64,000 bases of DNA from Flavonifractor sp. AGMB03687 (GTDB lineage: Bacteria; Bacillota; Clostridia; Oscillospirales; Oscillospiraceae), in contig NZ_JADKZI010000004.1 in assembly GCF_017811815.1 (NCBI RefSeq), positions 248,001-312,000 of the forward strand. The letters run 5' to 3'. Below are positions 50,944-60,612 of this stretch, piece by piece. Both the position numbers and the translations under genes were made by a program. Each line of letters begins with the position of its first letter. Position 1 is the stretch's first letter. Under the pieces are notes generated by a model that was not told where the DNA came from, searched no databases, and saw only the letters and a list, made by a program, of their open reading frames with translations.

Positions 50944-52698
50944 TTATTCCTGCCGCAGGCGCTCTACCACGGAAAAATGCTGGGCAGCGCGGCAGCTGAG
51001 CAGTGGGATGAGGACGCCCAGGGCCCCGAACAGCGGCAGCACCACAGCGATGGGCCAGACGGTAAAGTGATAGGTAAAAAACCAAATCAGTCCGTTGAGG
51101 GCGGGACCTACGAAGGGGGCCGTGACCACGATCAGCACCAGGGCCAAAAGGGCCGCGCCTACGGTATAGAGCAGTCCCTCCAGGGCCAGCATGGTCCGCA
51201 GCTGCCGGGCCGTCATGCCGATGGACTGGAGCACTGCCAGTTCCCGGCGGCGGGCGGTGATGCCTGTGAGGATGGCGTTGAAGAAATTCAGTACGCCTAC
51301 CAGCCCGACGATGAAGCTGAGGGCGCTCCCCAGCAGGAGAAACATGCTTCGGGTGCTCTCAAATTCCTCAGCATAGGTAGCCTTGCTCTCATAGTCGAAC
51401 TGAGGATTGATGTTCTCCGTGTAGTCCTGAAGGAAGGCCTCCATGGCGGCGTTGGCCTCATCTGAGGTGTCGAAGGCATAGTACATGACGGAGTCGGTTT
51501 CCGTATCCCGTAGAAAGGTCTCCGCCCCCATGACAAACTCATCAGCACCGTAATAGCGGTAGCTCAGGGCAGATGGCACCGTTACCAGGGCGGCCACAGT
51601 GTACTCCACATCCCGGTACTTGATCGCCCGCTCGGCGTAAGCGGCGCCTTCGGGCACATTCTCCAAGGAACCATAAACCTCGCCGGTGTTTGGATTATAG
51701 TATTCAAACTCCTCCACATAGCGGATGGTCACCGTATCCCCCAGCCGGGCCCAATGGCTGCTCATCTCCGGGTTACCGTAGTCATCGGTACTGTACACGG
51801 CGGCAACATAGTTTCCGTCCGGGTCATTGAGCTTGGAGATATCCCCTTCCAACACCGTCAGATAGTCCAGGGTGAACGGCTCCATGCCGTAGAGCTGTAC
51901 CCGATCCGCCAGCAGGCCGTCCTCAGTGCGGTCCTTGAATGCTACCATACTGTCCAGCTGCTCCTGGGTGTTCCAGCGTCCCCACATAGAGCGATAGTAT
52001 TCCTCAGTGACGAACTCCAGCGCCGGAGCGGTCTTGCCGTACACGCGGCCGCTCCCGGTGATGCCGCCCTGGGCGTCCACGGCGTCGATGACCTCCTCCG
52101 GCACTCCCATCTCGTCGCTGAAGCTCTCCCCGCCCGTCTGGAACTGGCCCGCATCGGCCAGGATAAAGTCGCTGGCGGTGAAGTTGGACACATATTTGTC
52201 TATGTCAAAACCACTTGTGAAGGTCACCGTTGCAGTCAGCAGCACCACGGCCAGAGTCAGGGACAGCACGGTGAGGAAGGTCTTCCCACGGCTGCGGCCC
52301 AGGTTGGCCCAGGCCATGGACAACAGGGACACGCCTCTGCCGCTTCGCTTGCCCCTCCGCTTCAGCGCCTTGCCCTCGGTATAGCGCACCGCCTCCACCG
52401 GAGAGACTTTTCCTGCCAGGCGGCCGGGGCGGCGGCAGGAGATGAGCACCGTCACCAGGGCAAAAAGGGCCGAACCTACAAAGAGAAGAGGACTGACAGA
52501 GACCACGGTAGTCACGCCATTGAGTCGAGCAGTAATGACCGGGGTGAGCACGCCGCCCAGCAGCCAGCCCAACAGCAGCCCCACAGGGATGCCAATGAGG
52601 GAGAGTAGCAGCGCCTGGGTGCGGATAATCCGCCGGAGCTGCCGGGACGTGGTGCCGATGGTTTTCAGCCGCCCGTAGAAGCGAATGTCTCCCGCTAC
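50944..52698 (-). pseudogene. FtsX-type ABC transporter permease lacking its N-terminus
   Basis: About 585 codons remain of a large FtsX permease: GDIRFYGRLKTIGTTSRQLRRI, the large extracytoplasmic loop and the second FtsX repeat (ARRRELAVLQSIGMTARQL). The frame is open upstream to a TAA near 52715 without a start codon, and homology stops near 52698 (V-A-G-D-I-R). The first FtsX repeat and the ATPase partner are missing. The break coincides with the break of the plus-strand CAP gene. Confidence 0.85.
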
Positions 52699-52761
52699 AC
52701 CGGCACGGCACCTTTACAAGAAACATCCGTCTCACCCACCAATCAGGAACTCCGCCAGGAG

Positions 52762-53136
52762 ATGGTGCGGCTCATCAATCAGGTACGCAGAGAGCACGGC
52801 GCAGCGACATTGGCAGTCGACCAAGCTCTGATGGATGCCGCGCAGGACTGCTCCGCACAGATGTTCACCTCGCACCATAACCGGGTAGAATGTGAAACCG
52901 TGGCAGCGTCCGGATACCCTCATGGCTTCGGTTCCAATCTGACGGTGTTCACTGTCACAGACCCGGAAAAAATTCCCGAAAAGGCGGTGGCAAACTGGAG
53001 CAAGTCTCCCGGCCACCTGGAAACAATGACCGACCCGGATTGCGATACTGTCGGTGTCGGCATCACCGTGAGCAACGGCAGAGCATTCTGTTATATGTTC
53101 GTGGGCAAGCCCGGAACGTACACCCCCTACGCGTGA
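52762..53136 (+). CDS. CAP/SCP-domain protein, N-terminally truncated
   Basis: The 124 residues from the first ATG form a CAP domain: MVRLINQVRREHGAATL, ALMDAAQDCSAQM, NWSKSPGHLETM and VGVGITVSNGRAFCYMFVG. The homology starts slightly upstream (TNQELRQE), with no start or signal peptide before it, so the gene lost its 5' end at about 52.7 kb. Expression is doubtful. Confidence 0.75.
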   Translation: MVRLINQVRREHGAATLAVDQALMDAAQDCSAQMFTSHHNRVECETVAASGYPHGFGSNLTVFTVTDPEKIPEKAVANWSKSPGHLETMTDPDCDTVGVGITVSNGRAFCYMFVGKPGTYTPYA

Positions 53137-53225
53137 ATTGATAACTTTCTGATAACACTTGCCCCGACACATAGCTATTGCTTCGAAATTGCGGTATGGT
53201 GTGTCGCTGACGAGGAGGCGATTTG

Positions 53226-53537
53226 ATGTACGAATACATGAGAGGGCTGCAGCGGCAATTCTTCAAAGAACCGGACTTCCCGGAACTGCGGCAGGAACTT
53301 AATGTGCTCCACCAGGAGTTGACTGAGGATAAGCCCAAGGATGAGCGGCGCAGGCTGCTGAAGCTGGTGGATCTGGAAGCGGAGTTGCGGGACGAAATTT
53401 CCCTCGCCAGCTTTACGGCAGGCTTCCGTCTGGCGTGGGGTATTATCGGTGAATTGAACATAGAGCCGCCCTACTCCTTCGCCGAGGAAGAAGAGCGCAG
53501 GATGGGGCAGCTTGCAGACTTAAGGAGGGATGACTAA
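53226..53537 (+). CDS. DUF6809-like small protein before the recombinases
   Basis: The 103 residues are charged and helical (RQELNVLHQELTEDKPKDERRRLL, FTAGFRLAWGI). AGGAGGCG precedes the ATG at 53226, and the stop overlaps the first recombinase start (TAATG). Similar proteins accompany integrases in Firmicute elements. Function unknown. Confidence 0.65.
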   Translation: MYEYMRGLQRQFFKEPDFPELRQELNVLHQELTEDKPKDERRRLLKLVDLEAELRDEISLASFTAGFRLAWGIIGELNIEPPYSFAEEEERRMGQLADLRRDD

Positions 53538-54739
53538 TGGCAAAGCGCAGACCGTCCGGTGACGGCATGGTGCGCAAACGCGACGATGGTCGCTGGGAGG
53601 GCCGCATCGTGGTGGGCCACAAGAAAAACGGCGACCCCATCTTTCATCACGACTACGCAAATACCCAAAAGGAACTGACGGACAAGCTCCACCAGAGCAT
53701 CGAGCGTTACCAGGATGTGGAGCTGACCGAGGACAGCCGCATGACGCTGGGCGAATGGCTGGATATCTGGCTGGAGGAGTATAAGGAAGGCACTATCCGT
53801 CCCAGCACCATGAAGAGCTACCGTCAGTTTGTCGACTGCTACATCAAACCCCAGCTCGGCCACAAACAGATGTCTCTCATCACCAGTCAGGACATCCAGC
53901 GCATGTACCGTCGGCTGAAAAAAGAGGGGCGTATCCATGAGCATTCCGAAGATGGATACGAGCTTTCCGATGCCACCGTTAATCACATCCACACCATGCT
54001 CCACGGTGCCATGAAGGACGCGGTGCAGGCGCATATTATTGCGAAGAATCCAACTGAGGGGCCGACCGCCCCCAGACCAAACTACAAGCCCAAGCGCATC
54101 CTGAACGAGCAGGAGCTGGACACCTTCATGGAGGCCATCCGACAGGACGAAGTCTGGTACGAGTTCTTCTACACTGAGCTCATGACCGGCCTGCGTCGGG
54201 GCGAGATCTGTGGCCTCATGTGGAAGGACTTTGACGAAAAGAAAGGCACGCTGAAAGTGTGCCGCACCCTCCACAGCAAAAAGATGGGCGTGTTCGCTCT
54301 GGGCGACACCAAGACCAGCAAGGGTACCCGCACCATCATCCTGCCTCAGAGCATCGTCGAACTCCTGCGGCAGAGAAAGAAACGAGCCATCAGCCAGTGG
54401 ATCTTCCCCCACCCCACCAGCCCGGAGTTGCCGGCGAATCCTGACTCGGCCTACCGCCGGCTGAAAGTGCTGCTCCAGCAGGCAGGCCTGCCTGACATTC
54501 GGTTCCATGACCTGCGCCACACCTTCGCCACCCACGCCCTCGCCAGCGGCGTGGACGCCAAGACCCTGTCCGGTATCCTGGGCCATACCAATGCATCCTT
54601 TACCCTGGACACTTACACCCATGTGACTTCGGATATGCAGCGGCAGGCCAGCGGCATCGTGGGCGGCTTCATAGAAGACTTGTTCGGAAAGGAGTTGAAA
54701 CCGTGGCAAGAAAGCGAAAAAACGGAGACGGAACCATAA
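53537..54739 (+). CDS. Tyrosine recombinase/integrase 1
   Basis: The 400 residues comprise an AP2-like arm-binding domain (about 1-55), a SAM-like core-binding domain (about 68-170), and a catalytic domain with TGLRRGE (Arg), HDLRHTFATH (His-x-x-Arg), LGHT (His) and the nucleophile in LDTYTHV. It overlaps the second recombinase by 37 bp. Confidence 0.93.
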   Translation: MAKRRPSGDGMVRKRDDGRWEGRIVVGHKKNGDPIFHHDYANTQKELTDKLHQSIERYQDVELTEDSRMTLGEWLDIWLEEYKEGTIRPSTMKSYRQFVDCYIKPQLGHKQMSLITSQDIQRMYRRLKKEGRIHEHSEDGYELSDATVNHIHTMLHGAMKDAVQAHIIAKNPTEGPTAPRPNYKPKRILNEQELDTFMEAIRQDEVWYEFFYTELMTGLRRGEICGLMWKDFDEKKGTLKVCRTLHSKKMGVFALGDTKTSKGTRTIILPQSIVELLRQRKKRAISQWIFPHPTSPELPANPDSAYRRLKVLLQQAGLPDIRFHDLRHTFATHALASGVDAKTLSGILGHTNASFTLDTYTHVTSDMQRQASGIVGGFIEDLFGKELKPWQESEKTETEP

Positions 54740-56163
54740 GGCAACGTACTGATGGACGTTGGGAGGGCCGCTATGTCGTCGGCTACGACGATAAGGGCTA
54801 TCCCAAGACGAAGAATGTCCTCGCAAAAACCAAACGGGAGTGCGCCGAGAAACTTCAGAAGCTCAAAGAGGAACTGGGCGGCATCAAATCCGACAAGGTG
54901 AAGCCAGACATGCGGTTCGGCGACTGGCTGGAGTATTGGTATGAGACCCACGCTAAGCCCAAGATCCGCGCCACCACTCAGTTAGGCTATGAGAGCCGCA
55001 TCCGTCTGCATATCGCCCCGGAGATCGGTAACATCCCGCTGAACAAGTTGACGCAGAATGATCTCCAACAGTTTTACGCAAGACTCAAAAAGAATGGCCG
55101 GAAGACCCTCACGGAACGCTTCGGCGAGGGACTGTCCGACCGGATGGTGCGTATGTGTCATGCCACCTGCCGCACCGCACTGGAGAAAGCGGTGCAGGAA
55201 GGGCTCATCCGCACTAACCCGGCCATCGGCTGTAAGCTCCCGCCCAAAAAAGCACGTGAGATGCAGGTGCTGGACCGGGACGAGCTTCAGCGGTTTCTCA
55301 TTCAGGCTAAGGCTGAGGGCTACTACGAGCTCTTTCTCCTGGACCTGGCTACCGGCCTGCGCCGGGGCGAGCTCATGGCACTCCAGTGGGATGATCTGGA
55401 CTTCGAAACGGGTGTGCTGAATGTGAACAAGCAGGTCTATCAGGTCAATGGAGAACTCCAGTTCAGCGAACCGAAAACGAAAAACTCCATTCGTAAAATC
55501 GTACTGCCGCCATCGGTGGTCGAGGTGCTGAAGGAGTACAAGAAAACGGTGGACTCCCGATGGATGTTCCCGTCTCCGGTGAAGGAGGATCGTCCGATCA
55601 CCCCCGGCGTGGTGCGCAAACGGCTCCAACTCATCCTGGAACACGCCGGGTGCAAGCAGGTGCGGTTTCATGACTTGAGGCACACCTTCGCGACGCTGGC
55701 TTTAGAAAACGGTATGGATGTGAAAACTCTCTCCGCCATGTTGGGCCATGTGTCGGCGGCGACCACGCTGGACATCTACACCCACATCACCGACGATATG
55801 CAGCACACAGCCGCCGCCAACATCGACCGTGGAATCGGCAAAGCAGCGCCACTAGAGGGCGGTTCAGAGCCGGGGCAGGAAACTGCCCCGGCCTCGCCGG
55901 AAAAGCCGAGGATGACCGATTTCAAGCCCGTCATGAGCCGACGCAGGGCGGGTACCGGGTGTATCTCATCCAAAGGGCCAAACCTGTGGGAGGGGCGCTA
56001 CTCGCCCATGTGGATCGACGGCAAGAAGCACTCCCGTAATGTCTACGCACACACCCGTGAGGAGTGCGAGGAGAAGCTCAAGTTTCTGATTGTGGAGATG
56101 AAAGCTGAGCTGGCAAAGCTGAAGAAGCAGAAAGCGCAAGGGGAAGCCCCAGAGAGCGGATAA
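54703..56163 (+). CDS. Tyrosine recombinase/integrase 2 with duplicated arm-binding domain
   Basis: The 486 residues have a similar layout: TGLRRGE, HDLRHTFAT, LGHVS and DIYTHI. After the catalytic domain there is a C-terminal extension (about 400-486) in which a CISSKGPNLWEGRYSPMW segment resembles the N-terminal IRQRTDGRWEGRYVVGY module, so an arm-binding-like module appears at both ends. GTG start at 54703 inside the first gene. The two proteins may act together, as paired integrases do. Confidence 0.88.
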   Translation: MARKRKNGDGTIRQRTDGRWEGRYVVGYDDKGYPKTKNVLAKTKRECAEKLQKLKEELGGIKSDKVKPDMRFGDWLEYWYETHAKPKIRATTQLGYESRIRLHIAPEIGNIPLNKLTQNDLQQFYARLKKNGRKTLTERFGEGLSDRMVRMCHATCRTALEKAVQEGLIRTNPAIGCKLPPKKAREMQVLDRDELQRFLIQAKAEGYYELFLLDLATGLRRGELMALQWDDLDFETGVLNVNKQVYQVNGELQFSEPKTKNSIRKIVLPPSVVEVLKEYKKTVDSRWMFPSPVKEDRPITPGVVRKRLQLILEHAGCKQVRFHDLRHTFATLALENGMDVKTLSAMLGHVSAATTLDIYTHITDDMQHTAAANIDRGIGKAAPLEGGSEPGQETAPASPEKPRMTDFKPVMSRRRAGTGCISSKGPNLWEGRYSPMWIDGKKHSRNVYAHTREECEEKLKFLIVEMKAELAKLKKQKAQGEAPESG

Positions 56164-56192
56164 GAAAGCAAAAAAGTGGATGTAAAAAGGAT

Positions 56193-56231
56193 CACCGACA
56201 TAGGCACCGATTGCTCGGTACTATGTCGGTG
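56193..56231 (+). other. Nested hairpin after the recombinases
   Basis: CACCGACATAG (56193-56203) pairs with CTATGTCGGTG (56221-56231); inside, ACCGA-TTGC-TCGGT pairs too. It has no strong T-run and could be a terminator or part of an attachment site. Confidence 0.5.
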
Positions 56232-56324
56232 GTTGATTATTTTACGCTGGCCGGCAGTAGCTACAATCCTTCACACAGTCGTATGTTGGATTGTAATTTA
56301 TATACTTCAAAATATCAATACTCT

Positions 56325-58409
56325 TTACAAGTTCTTGATTACTTTTACAGCTACACCCTGAATGTCCAAATCTTTGTACGAGCATGGCTCGTACTGATCA
56401 TTTTCCGGATACAGCACAATCCTCTTATTATCGTCATCGAAGTGTAGTCGTTTTATTGTCGTACTGCCTTCAATCAACGCAACAACAATTTCTCCTTCGC
56501 ATGCTGTAACTTGTTGTTTAACAAGTACGTAATCTCCATCTTCAATACCGGCATCAATCATAGAGTCACCTGATGCTACAAGTATGTAGTAATCGCCATT
56601 ATCCAGTATTGATTCTGGTAAGGGAAGGCATATTTCGTTTTCGGTTATCGCCTCCTTTACAGGACCACAAGGAACTCTACCAAGAATAGGAATGTACACA
56701 ACACTGGTGCTCTCCAAAGTAAACCGAGATAGGATAGTTTTTGGTGTTTCAGGTGTGGAAACCTTGTTGATAATAAGATCTTGTGTGTATTGCCCCTGCG
56801 CCAATTGATATGTATACACATTTTGGTATACAGATGTGAGTAGGCTTCTGCCCAATTCGACCGCCAGTCCTGCAGGAATAGCAGCAAAAAGGTGAATCTC
56901 GGCGTACTTGGAAGCAAGTGGATTTAGGATGTCGGTAATTGTTTTTGCAACACTGCGTAAATCATCGTTGTACAGAGGATACCCGACTTCAATCCGATCT
57001 GTTGTAAACTCCAGCAAATCGTAGTGCTGTCCATCCATCGTAGCAGATATTAATTTAGACTCGATTTTAAACGAAGTTGAAACGGAAACAACAAGGATGT
57101 TATTATTTGACAAAGAGGCTTCGCAAGAAGTGGATATATGATCTGATGCTTCATTATATACCCACTTTTCTGTGTTACGATCATATTGATGAATTATGAG
57201 CGCGGCGTTTTTTTGCAGGTTGAAACCAAGAGACAGTAGCATGGGGATTGGTGCAAGAGGATATAAGTGTACGGTTTTACCCTTTTCTGATAAGAGGAGA
57301 ATTGTATCAGAAAAGTCCCGAACAGTTTCTGGAGAGAATCCAGTAGGATTGCCGTATGGACCACAGTAAGTGTGTATATCATAATTTTTAATCCCGAGTG
57401 ATTCATCCAACTGTTTTCTGGAAATATGCCCACCTATTGTCTTACAATCAACAGCAACAATATCGATATTATTTGGAAAGTGGGAAGTGTTAAAGTAGAA
57501 GATACCGTGATCATCTGTTTCAGGAAGTGTACTATCAATACACCACTTCCCGCTTTTCCAACTGTAGATTTCAGCTTTATAAAAGTTGATATCAGTGTCA
57601 ATAACACCCCAGACGTAGCCACCAACAGAGTAACCTTCATCATCGACATACCCGCCTGGGGCGACAATTTCAATAACATCGTGGTATCTGTGGATTTTAA
57701 TATTAGCTCGATGCGTATGTCCGCAGAAATATATGCCGATGTTATGTTTTTGAAACAACTCGAGAATTCTATCGTGCTCAGAAATCGTAAGTTCATCTAA
57801 TGGATGATGACCAACTGCAATATTAACAGATTTTTGCAAGTCTTCGTCGGCCGAGGACAGAAGTAGTTGGAGTTGTCGACTGCCGATTCTCAAAGACCGG
57901 CTAGAGGAAGAGTCGGTATCAAACCACGCTGTATTGAGTTTTACAACAGTTATGGGAGAGGAAAAGCAAATTGCGTGGGGATTATCGTAGTTAGAGTAAT
58001 AACTTGAGCCAAATATTCCTGTATATACAGCATCGAATTTATCAAAAGCAGTTAACATAGATGTGCAATGAGCTTCATCCAAGGCATCGATTGTGGTATC
58101 TTTTAGATCTGGCAAGGTATTCAGTTGCTCAATTACAATTTGTCTGTCATGGTCATGATTTCCCGGAACAAGTATTACATTTTCCAGAGGTAAATGCATC
58201 GCATCAATTAGTTTCTTGACAAACTCAACAGTTTCTGTATCCGCTTGGTTGTTTCGGAACAAAACATCACCAGTTAGGAACAAATGCGTAAACGGCTCGG
58301 TTTGACTCAAATTACTAATTCGGGCTATAAAGTCTTCACGCAGAGAATGAGAATCAAAGTTTTTAAAATTAAAATGAATATCGGAAAGATGTAGCCACTT
58401 AATTCTCAT
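56325..58409 (-). CDS. CBASS effector: phosphoesterase-SAVED-S24 (LexA/UmuD-like) fusion
   Basis: The 694 residues read in order: a calcineurin-like phosphoesterase (about 1-285; D10-x-H12, D48 in TGD, GNHD 83-86, H201-H202, GHTH 230-233); a SAVED-type cyclic-oligonucleotide sensor (about 300-550; LYPLAPIPMLLSLGF, HLFAAIPAGLAVELGR); and an S24 peptidase module (about 570-694; GDSM with Ser616, Lys653 in TTIKRL). RVPCGPV at 579-585 resembles the Cys-Gly self-cleavage site of UmuD. The ATG at 58409 has AGGAG upstream. It is the last gene of the CD-NTase, Cap2, Cap3 operon, so the SAVED domain should sense the product of that enzyme and activate the phosphoesterase. Catalysis and cleavage are inference. 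Confidence 0.88.
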   Translation of the reverse strand: MRIKWLHLSDIHFNFKNFDSHSLREDFIARISNLSQTEPFTHLFLTGDVLFRNNQADTETVEFVKKLIDAMHLPLENVILVPGNHDHDRQIVIEQLNTLPDLKDTTIDALDEAHCTSMLTAFDKFDAVYTGIFGSSYYSNYDNPHAICFSSPITVVKLNTAWFDTDSSSSRSLRIGSRQLQLLLSSADEDLQKSVNIAVGHHPLDELTISEHDRILELFQKHNIGIYFCGHTHRANIKIHRYHDVIEIVAPGGYVDDEGYSVGGYVWGVIDTDINFYKAEIYSWKSGKWCIDSTLPETDDHGIFYFNTSHFPNNIDIVAVDCKTIGGHISRKQLDESLGIKNYDIHTYCGPYGNPTGFSPETVRDFSDTILLLSEKGKTVHLYPLAPIPMLLSLGFNLQKNAALIIHQYDRNTEKWVYNEASDHISTSCEASLSNNNILVVSVSTSFKIESKLISATMDGQHYDLLEFTTDRIEVGYPLYNDDLRSVAKTITDILNPLASKYAEIHLFAAIPAGLAVELGRSLLTSVYQNVYTYQLAQGQYTQDLIINKVSTPETPKTILSRFTLESTSVVYIPILGRVPCGPVKEAITENEICLPLPESILDNGDYYILVASGDSMIDAGIEDGDYVLVKQQVTACEGEIVVALIEGSTTIKRLHFDDDNKRIVLYPENDQYEPCSYKDLDIQGVAVKVIKNL

Positions 58410-58439
58410 ATTATTCTCTCTCCTATCTGTTGCAAGATA

Positions 58440-58958
58440 CTATTGCCTAGTATATAGTCCGTCAACTTTGGGACATTCAAATATTTCTACAATTGTTTTA
58501 TCTCGTGGATCTCCGATCCATACGCGAGTACTATCGGTTCCGGAAATAAGGAAAAAGATATAGTCACAGGCGGTTCTATCGGATTCCAGAGTCTTTCTCC
58601 AATCGTCCCAATCTATTGCAGAAGGAACAGGTGTGACTTGGGGGTGAGTGTGCCAAACACCCATGTAAAAGCTCTTATGGAACTTCTCTTTGAGCAGAAA
58701 AACTCTATGCGCAGGATTAAGCATATCGAAATGAGTACGTGTCCGCCGATCGAGGCTATGTGGAACAGATACTTTTTCAAGAACTATGTTTCCGGTATCT
58801 TTATGTTCATATCCAATAATATACCCGCCGCTTTCTGGAGCATCAGGGTCTATCTGTAGCCACTTTGCAATTTCATCTAAAACCGATGTTAGTATGTCTA
58901 CAACACAGCCGTTGGGGAGAGCCAGTTTAACGCAACCACAATTCAGTTTAATTGCCAC
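58440..58958 (-). CDS. cap3: Cap3-like JAMM isopeptidase
   Basis: The 172 residues form a JAB/MPN domain with a complete JAMM motif: Glu42 in ESGGY, WHTHP (His103, His105), then Ser113 and Asp116 in VPSAIDWDDW. In type II CBASS, Cap3 removes CD-NTase conjugates made by Cap2. The GTG at 58958 overlaps the Cap2 stop and has AAGGAGG 12 bases upstream; earlier ATGs in the frame (59003, 58997) lie inside the Cap2 gene. Confidence 0.88.
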   Translation of the reverse strand: MAIKLNCGCVKLALPNGCVVDILTSVLDEIAKWLQIDPDAPESGGYIIGYEHKDTGNIVLEKVSVPHSLDRRTRTHFDMLNPAHRVFLLKEKFHKSFYMGVWHTHPQVTPVPSAIDWDDWRKTLESDRTACDYIFFLISGTDSTRVWIGDPRDKTIVEIFECPKVDGLYTRQ

Positions 58959-60612
58959 AGCAGCGACAGGCCTCCTTCGTAAACGAAGCGTAGTCATACG
59001 CAACAGAATTCGGGCTAATATTTACCAGGTAGTTACCTTGGACGTTTTCAAACTCCTCTTTGTGCAGTATATCAAGTAGTGCAGAAGTCGTGCGTAGCAG
59101 TACCGATGTACCATATGCAACTCGTGTAGCCCCACAACCATTGCGAATGGTGTTTAGCTCGATATCTTCGTCTGCAGTAATGTTAGCTTGGTTGTTTACC
59201 ATATTTCCGACATTGTCGGTGAACAGACATTCGAAGCAACCGCTTGTGCTATAATCGACTCTCAGCAGGTGGCTGTGCTGCCCGCCGGCTTCCAACCAAG
59301 CAAATAGTACCTTCGCTTTACAGCCGTTCTCTTTTAGAACTCTGTTTAACCGAAGTTGTGTGTCACTGCTTCCTACAGTGAAAATAATATAGTCTGCAGT
59401 AGGCATCTCTTTGATAAGTTTTGCAGCATCGATATTCTCATCATGAGTATCAACATGGATTTCAGGATGCATCATTTCCAAGTAAAATCCCAAAAGGGAT
59501 GCTTTTTTGCCATTCTTAAATATTCCGGAGCAATACCATCGCATAAAATTTTCGGGCGATAAAGCATCTCCATCGTAAATTGTTAGGTCTTTAAATCCGT
59601 TTTTGACTAATTCGCTGGCAACATAACTTCCCAAAGACCCTGCACCAATTAACAATACCTTTTTACTCAAATTTCCTGTACTGTTGCCGATTACTTGATT
59701 GAGATGGCGATAATCTATCTCTTCGCTCTGAAGCATCTCAACAGAATGGATATTGTGGATTAATCTTTCGAGCATAGAATTCTGATTGCCGCCGTGAAAC
59801 TTTATACGTGCCAGGAAGGTGTATGGCGTTTTCGTTATCGTCATACCAAAAACAATATCCAATGTATCATACTTTGTTTGTCCTAACCTAAGCTGAAGAA
59901 AAGTATCGCGACTTATATGATTTGTGGTATCACTGCATACAATTTCCAGAATCTGTTCTTTGCCCCAAGGATGGTTGTTCCTTGGAGGCAGGATGCCACG
60001 ATTATCAATAATTGGAAGGAAGATAGCAGCAATATCAACGCGTTGTTGCCAAACCCTATTGCCATTGCGAGTAGCATCCAAATCGGATAAACACACATTA
60101 GGCGCAATATATCTAACACGGTCTTTGCTCTGATATACGGATAAAATGGAAAAGGCAGTGTCATTATCTAAGTAGATATCCCTTTTTCCATTTTGAGCAG
60201 CGTTATTCCAATAGAAGAGGAATTCCTTTTGAAATTCTTTCTCTTTTTGCAATGGAGACAGTGACAATAGCGCAAGTAATCGTTCGATGGCGTCAACTAT
60301 TTTTTCTTCATAAGACACCAATGCATTAATAATGCTGCCACTCTCGTATAGACATACGCTCCGGTATTTTCCTTTTGGGAGAGTCGAATTTCCTTCGAAA
60401 TCAATCTCATTCAACAAAATATGAGGCTGATCGAATGTTTCAACATCTAAAGCGAAGATGTGGGCACATGATGTGATGCTATCTTTTTTCGGACACAGAA
60501 AGGCGAAACGCATTTCTTCAAGTCGAAAGACGATAACATCTTCGGTAGAGACTGACGGCTCCACATCAAGTTCTTCATAAGCAGATAGAATTTCAAATGC
60601 AATATTATCCAA
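58948..60612 (-). CDS. cap2: Cap2-like E2-E1 fusion
   Basis: The 554 residues have an N-terminal prokaryotic E2 domain with candidate Cys87 (YRSVCLYESG) and a C-terminal ThiF/E1 domain with ATP loop VLLIGAGSLGSY and IYDGDALSPENFMRW. In type II CBASS the protein conjugates the CD-NTase C-terminus to targets and thereby primes it. The TTG at 60612 with AGGGAG upstream overlaps the CD-NTase stop; the longer frame starting at 60684 is less likely. GC is about 40%, well below the host. Confidence 0.88.
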   Translation of the reverse strand: MDNIAFEILSAYEELDVEPSVSTEDVIVFRLEEMRFAFLCPKKDSITSCAHIFALDVETFDQPHILLNEIDFEGNSTLPKGKYRSVCLYESGSIINALVSYEEKIVDAIERLLALLSLSPLQKEKEFQKEFLFYWNNAAQNGKRDIYLDNDTAFSILSVYQSKDRVRYIAPNVCLSDLDATRNGNRVWQQRVDIAAIFLPIIDNRGILPPRNNHPWGKEQILEIVCSDTTNHISRDTFLQLRLGQTKYDTLDIVFGMTITKTPYTFLARIKFHGGNQNSMLERLIHNIHSVEMLQSEEIDYRHLNQVIGNSTGNLSKKVLLIGAGSLGSYVASELVKNGFKDLTIYDGDALSPENFMRWYCSGIFKNGKKASLLGFYLEMMHPEIHVDTHDENIDAAKLIKEMPTADYIIFTVGSSDTQLRLNRVLKENGCKAKVLFAWLEAGGQHSHLLRVDYSTSGCFECLFTDNVGNMVNNQANITADEDIELNTIRNGCGATRVAYGTSVLLRTTSALLDILHKEEFENVQGNYLVNISPNSVAYDYASFTKEACRCCGN

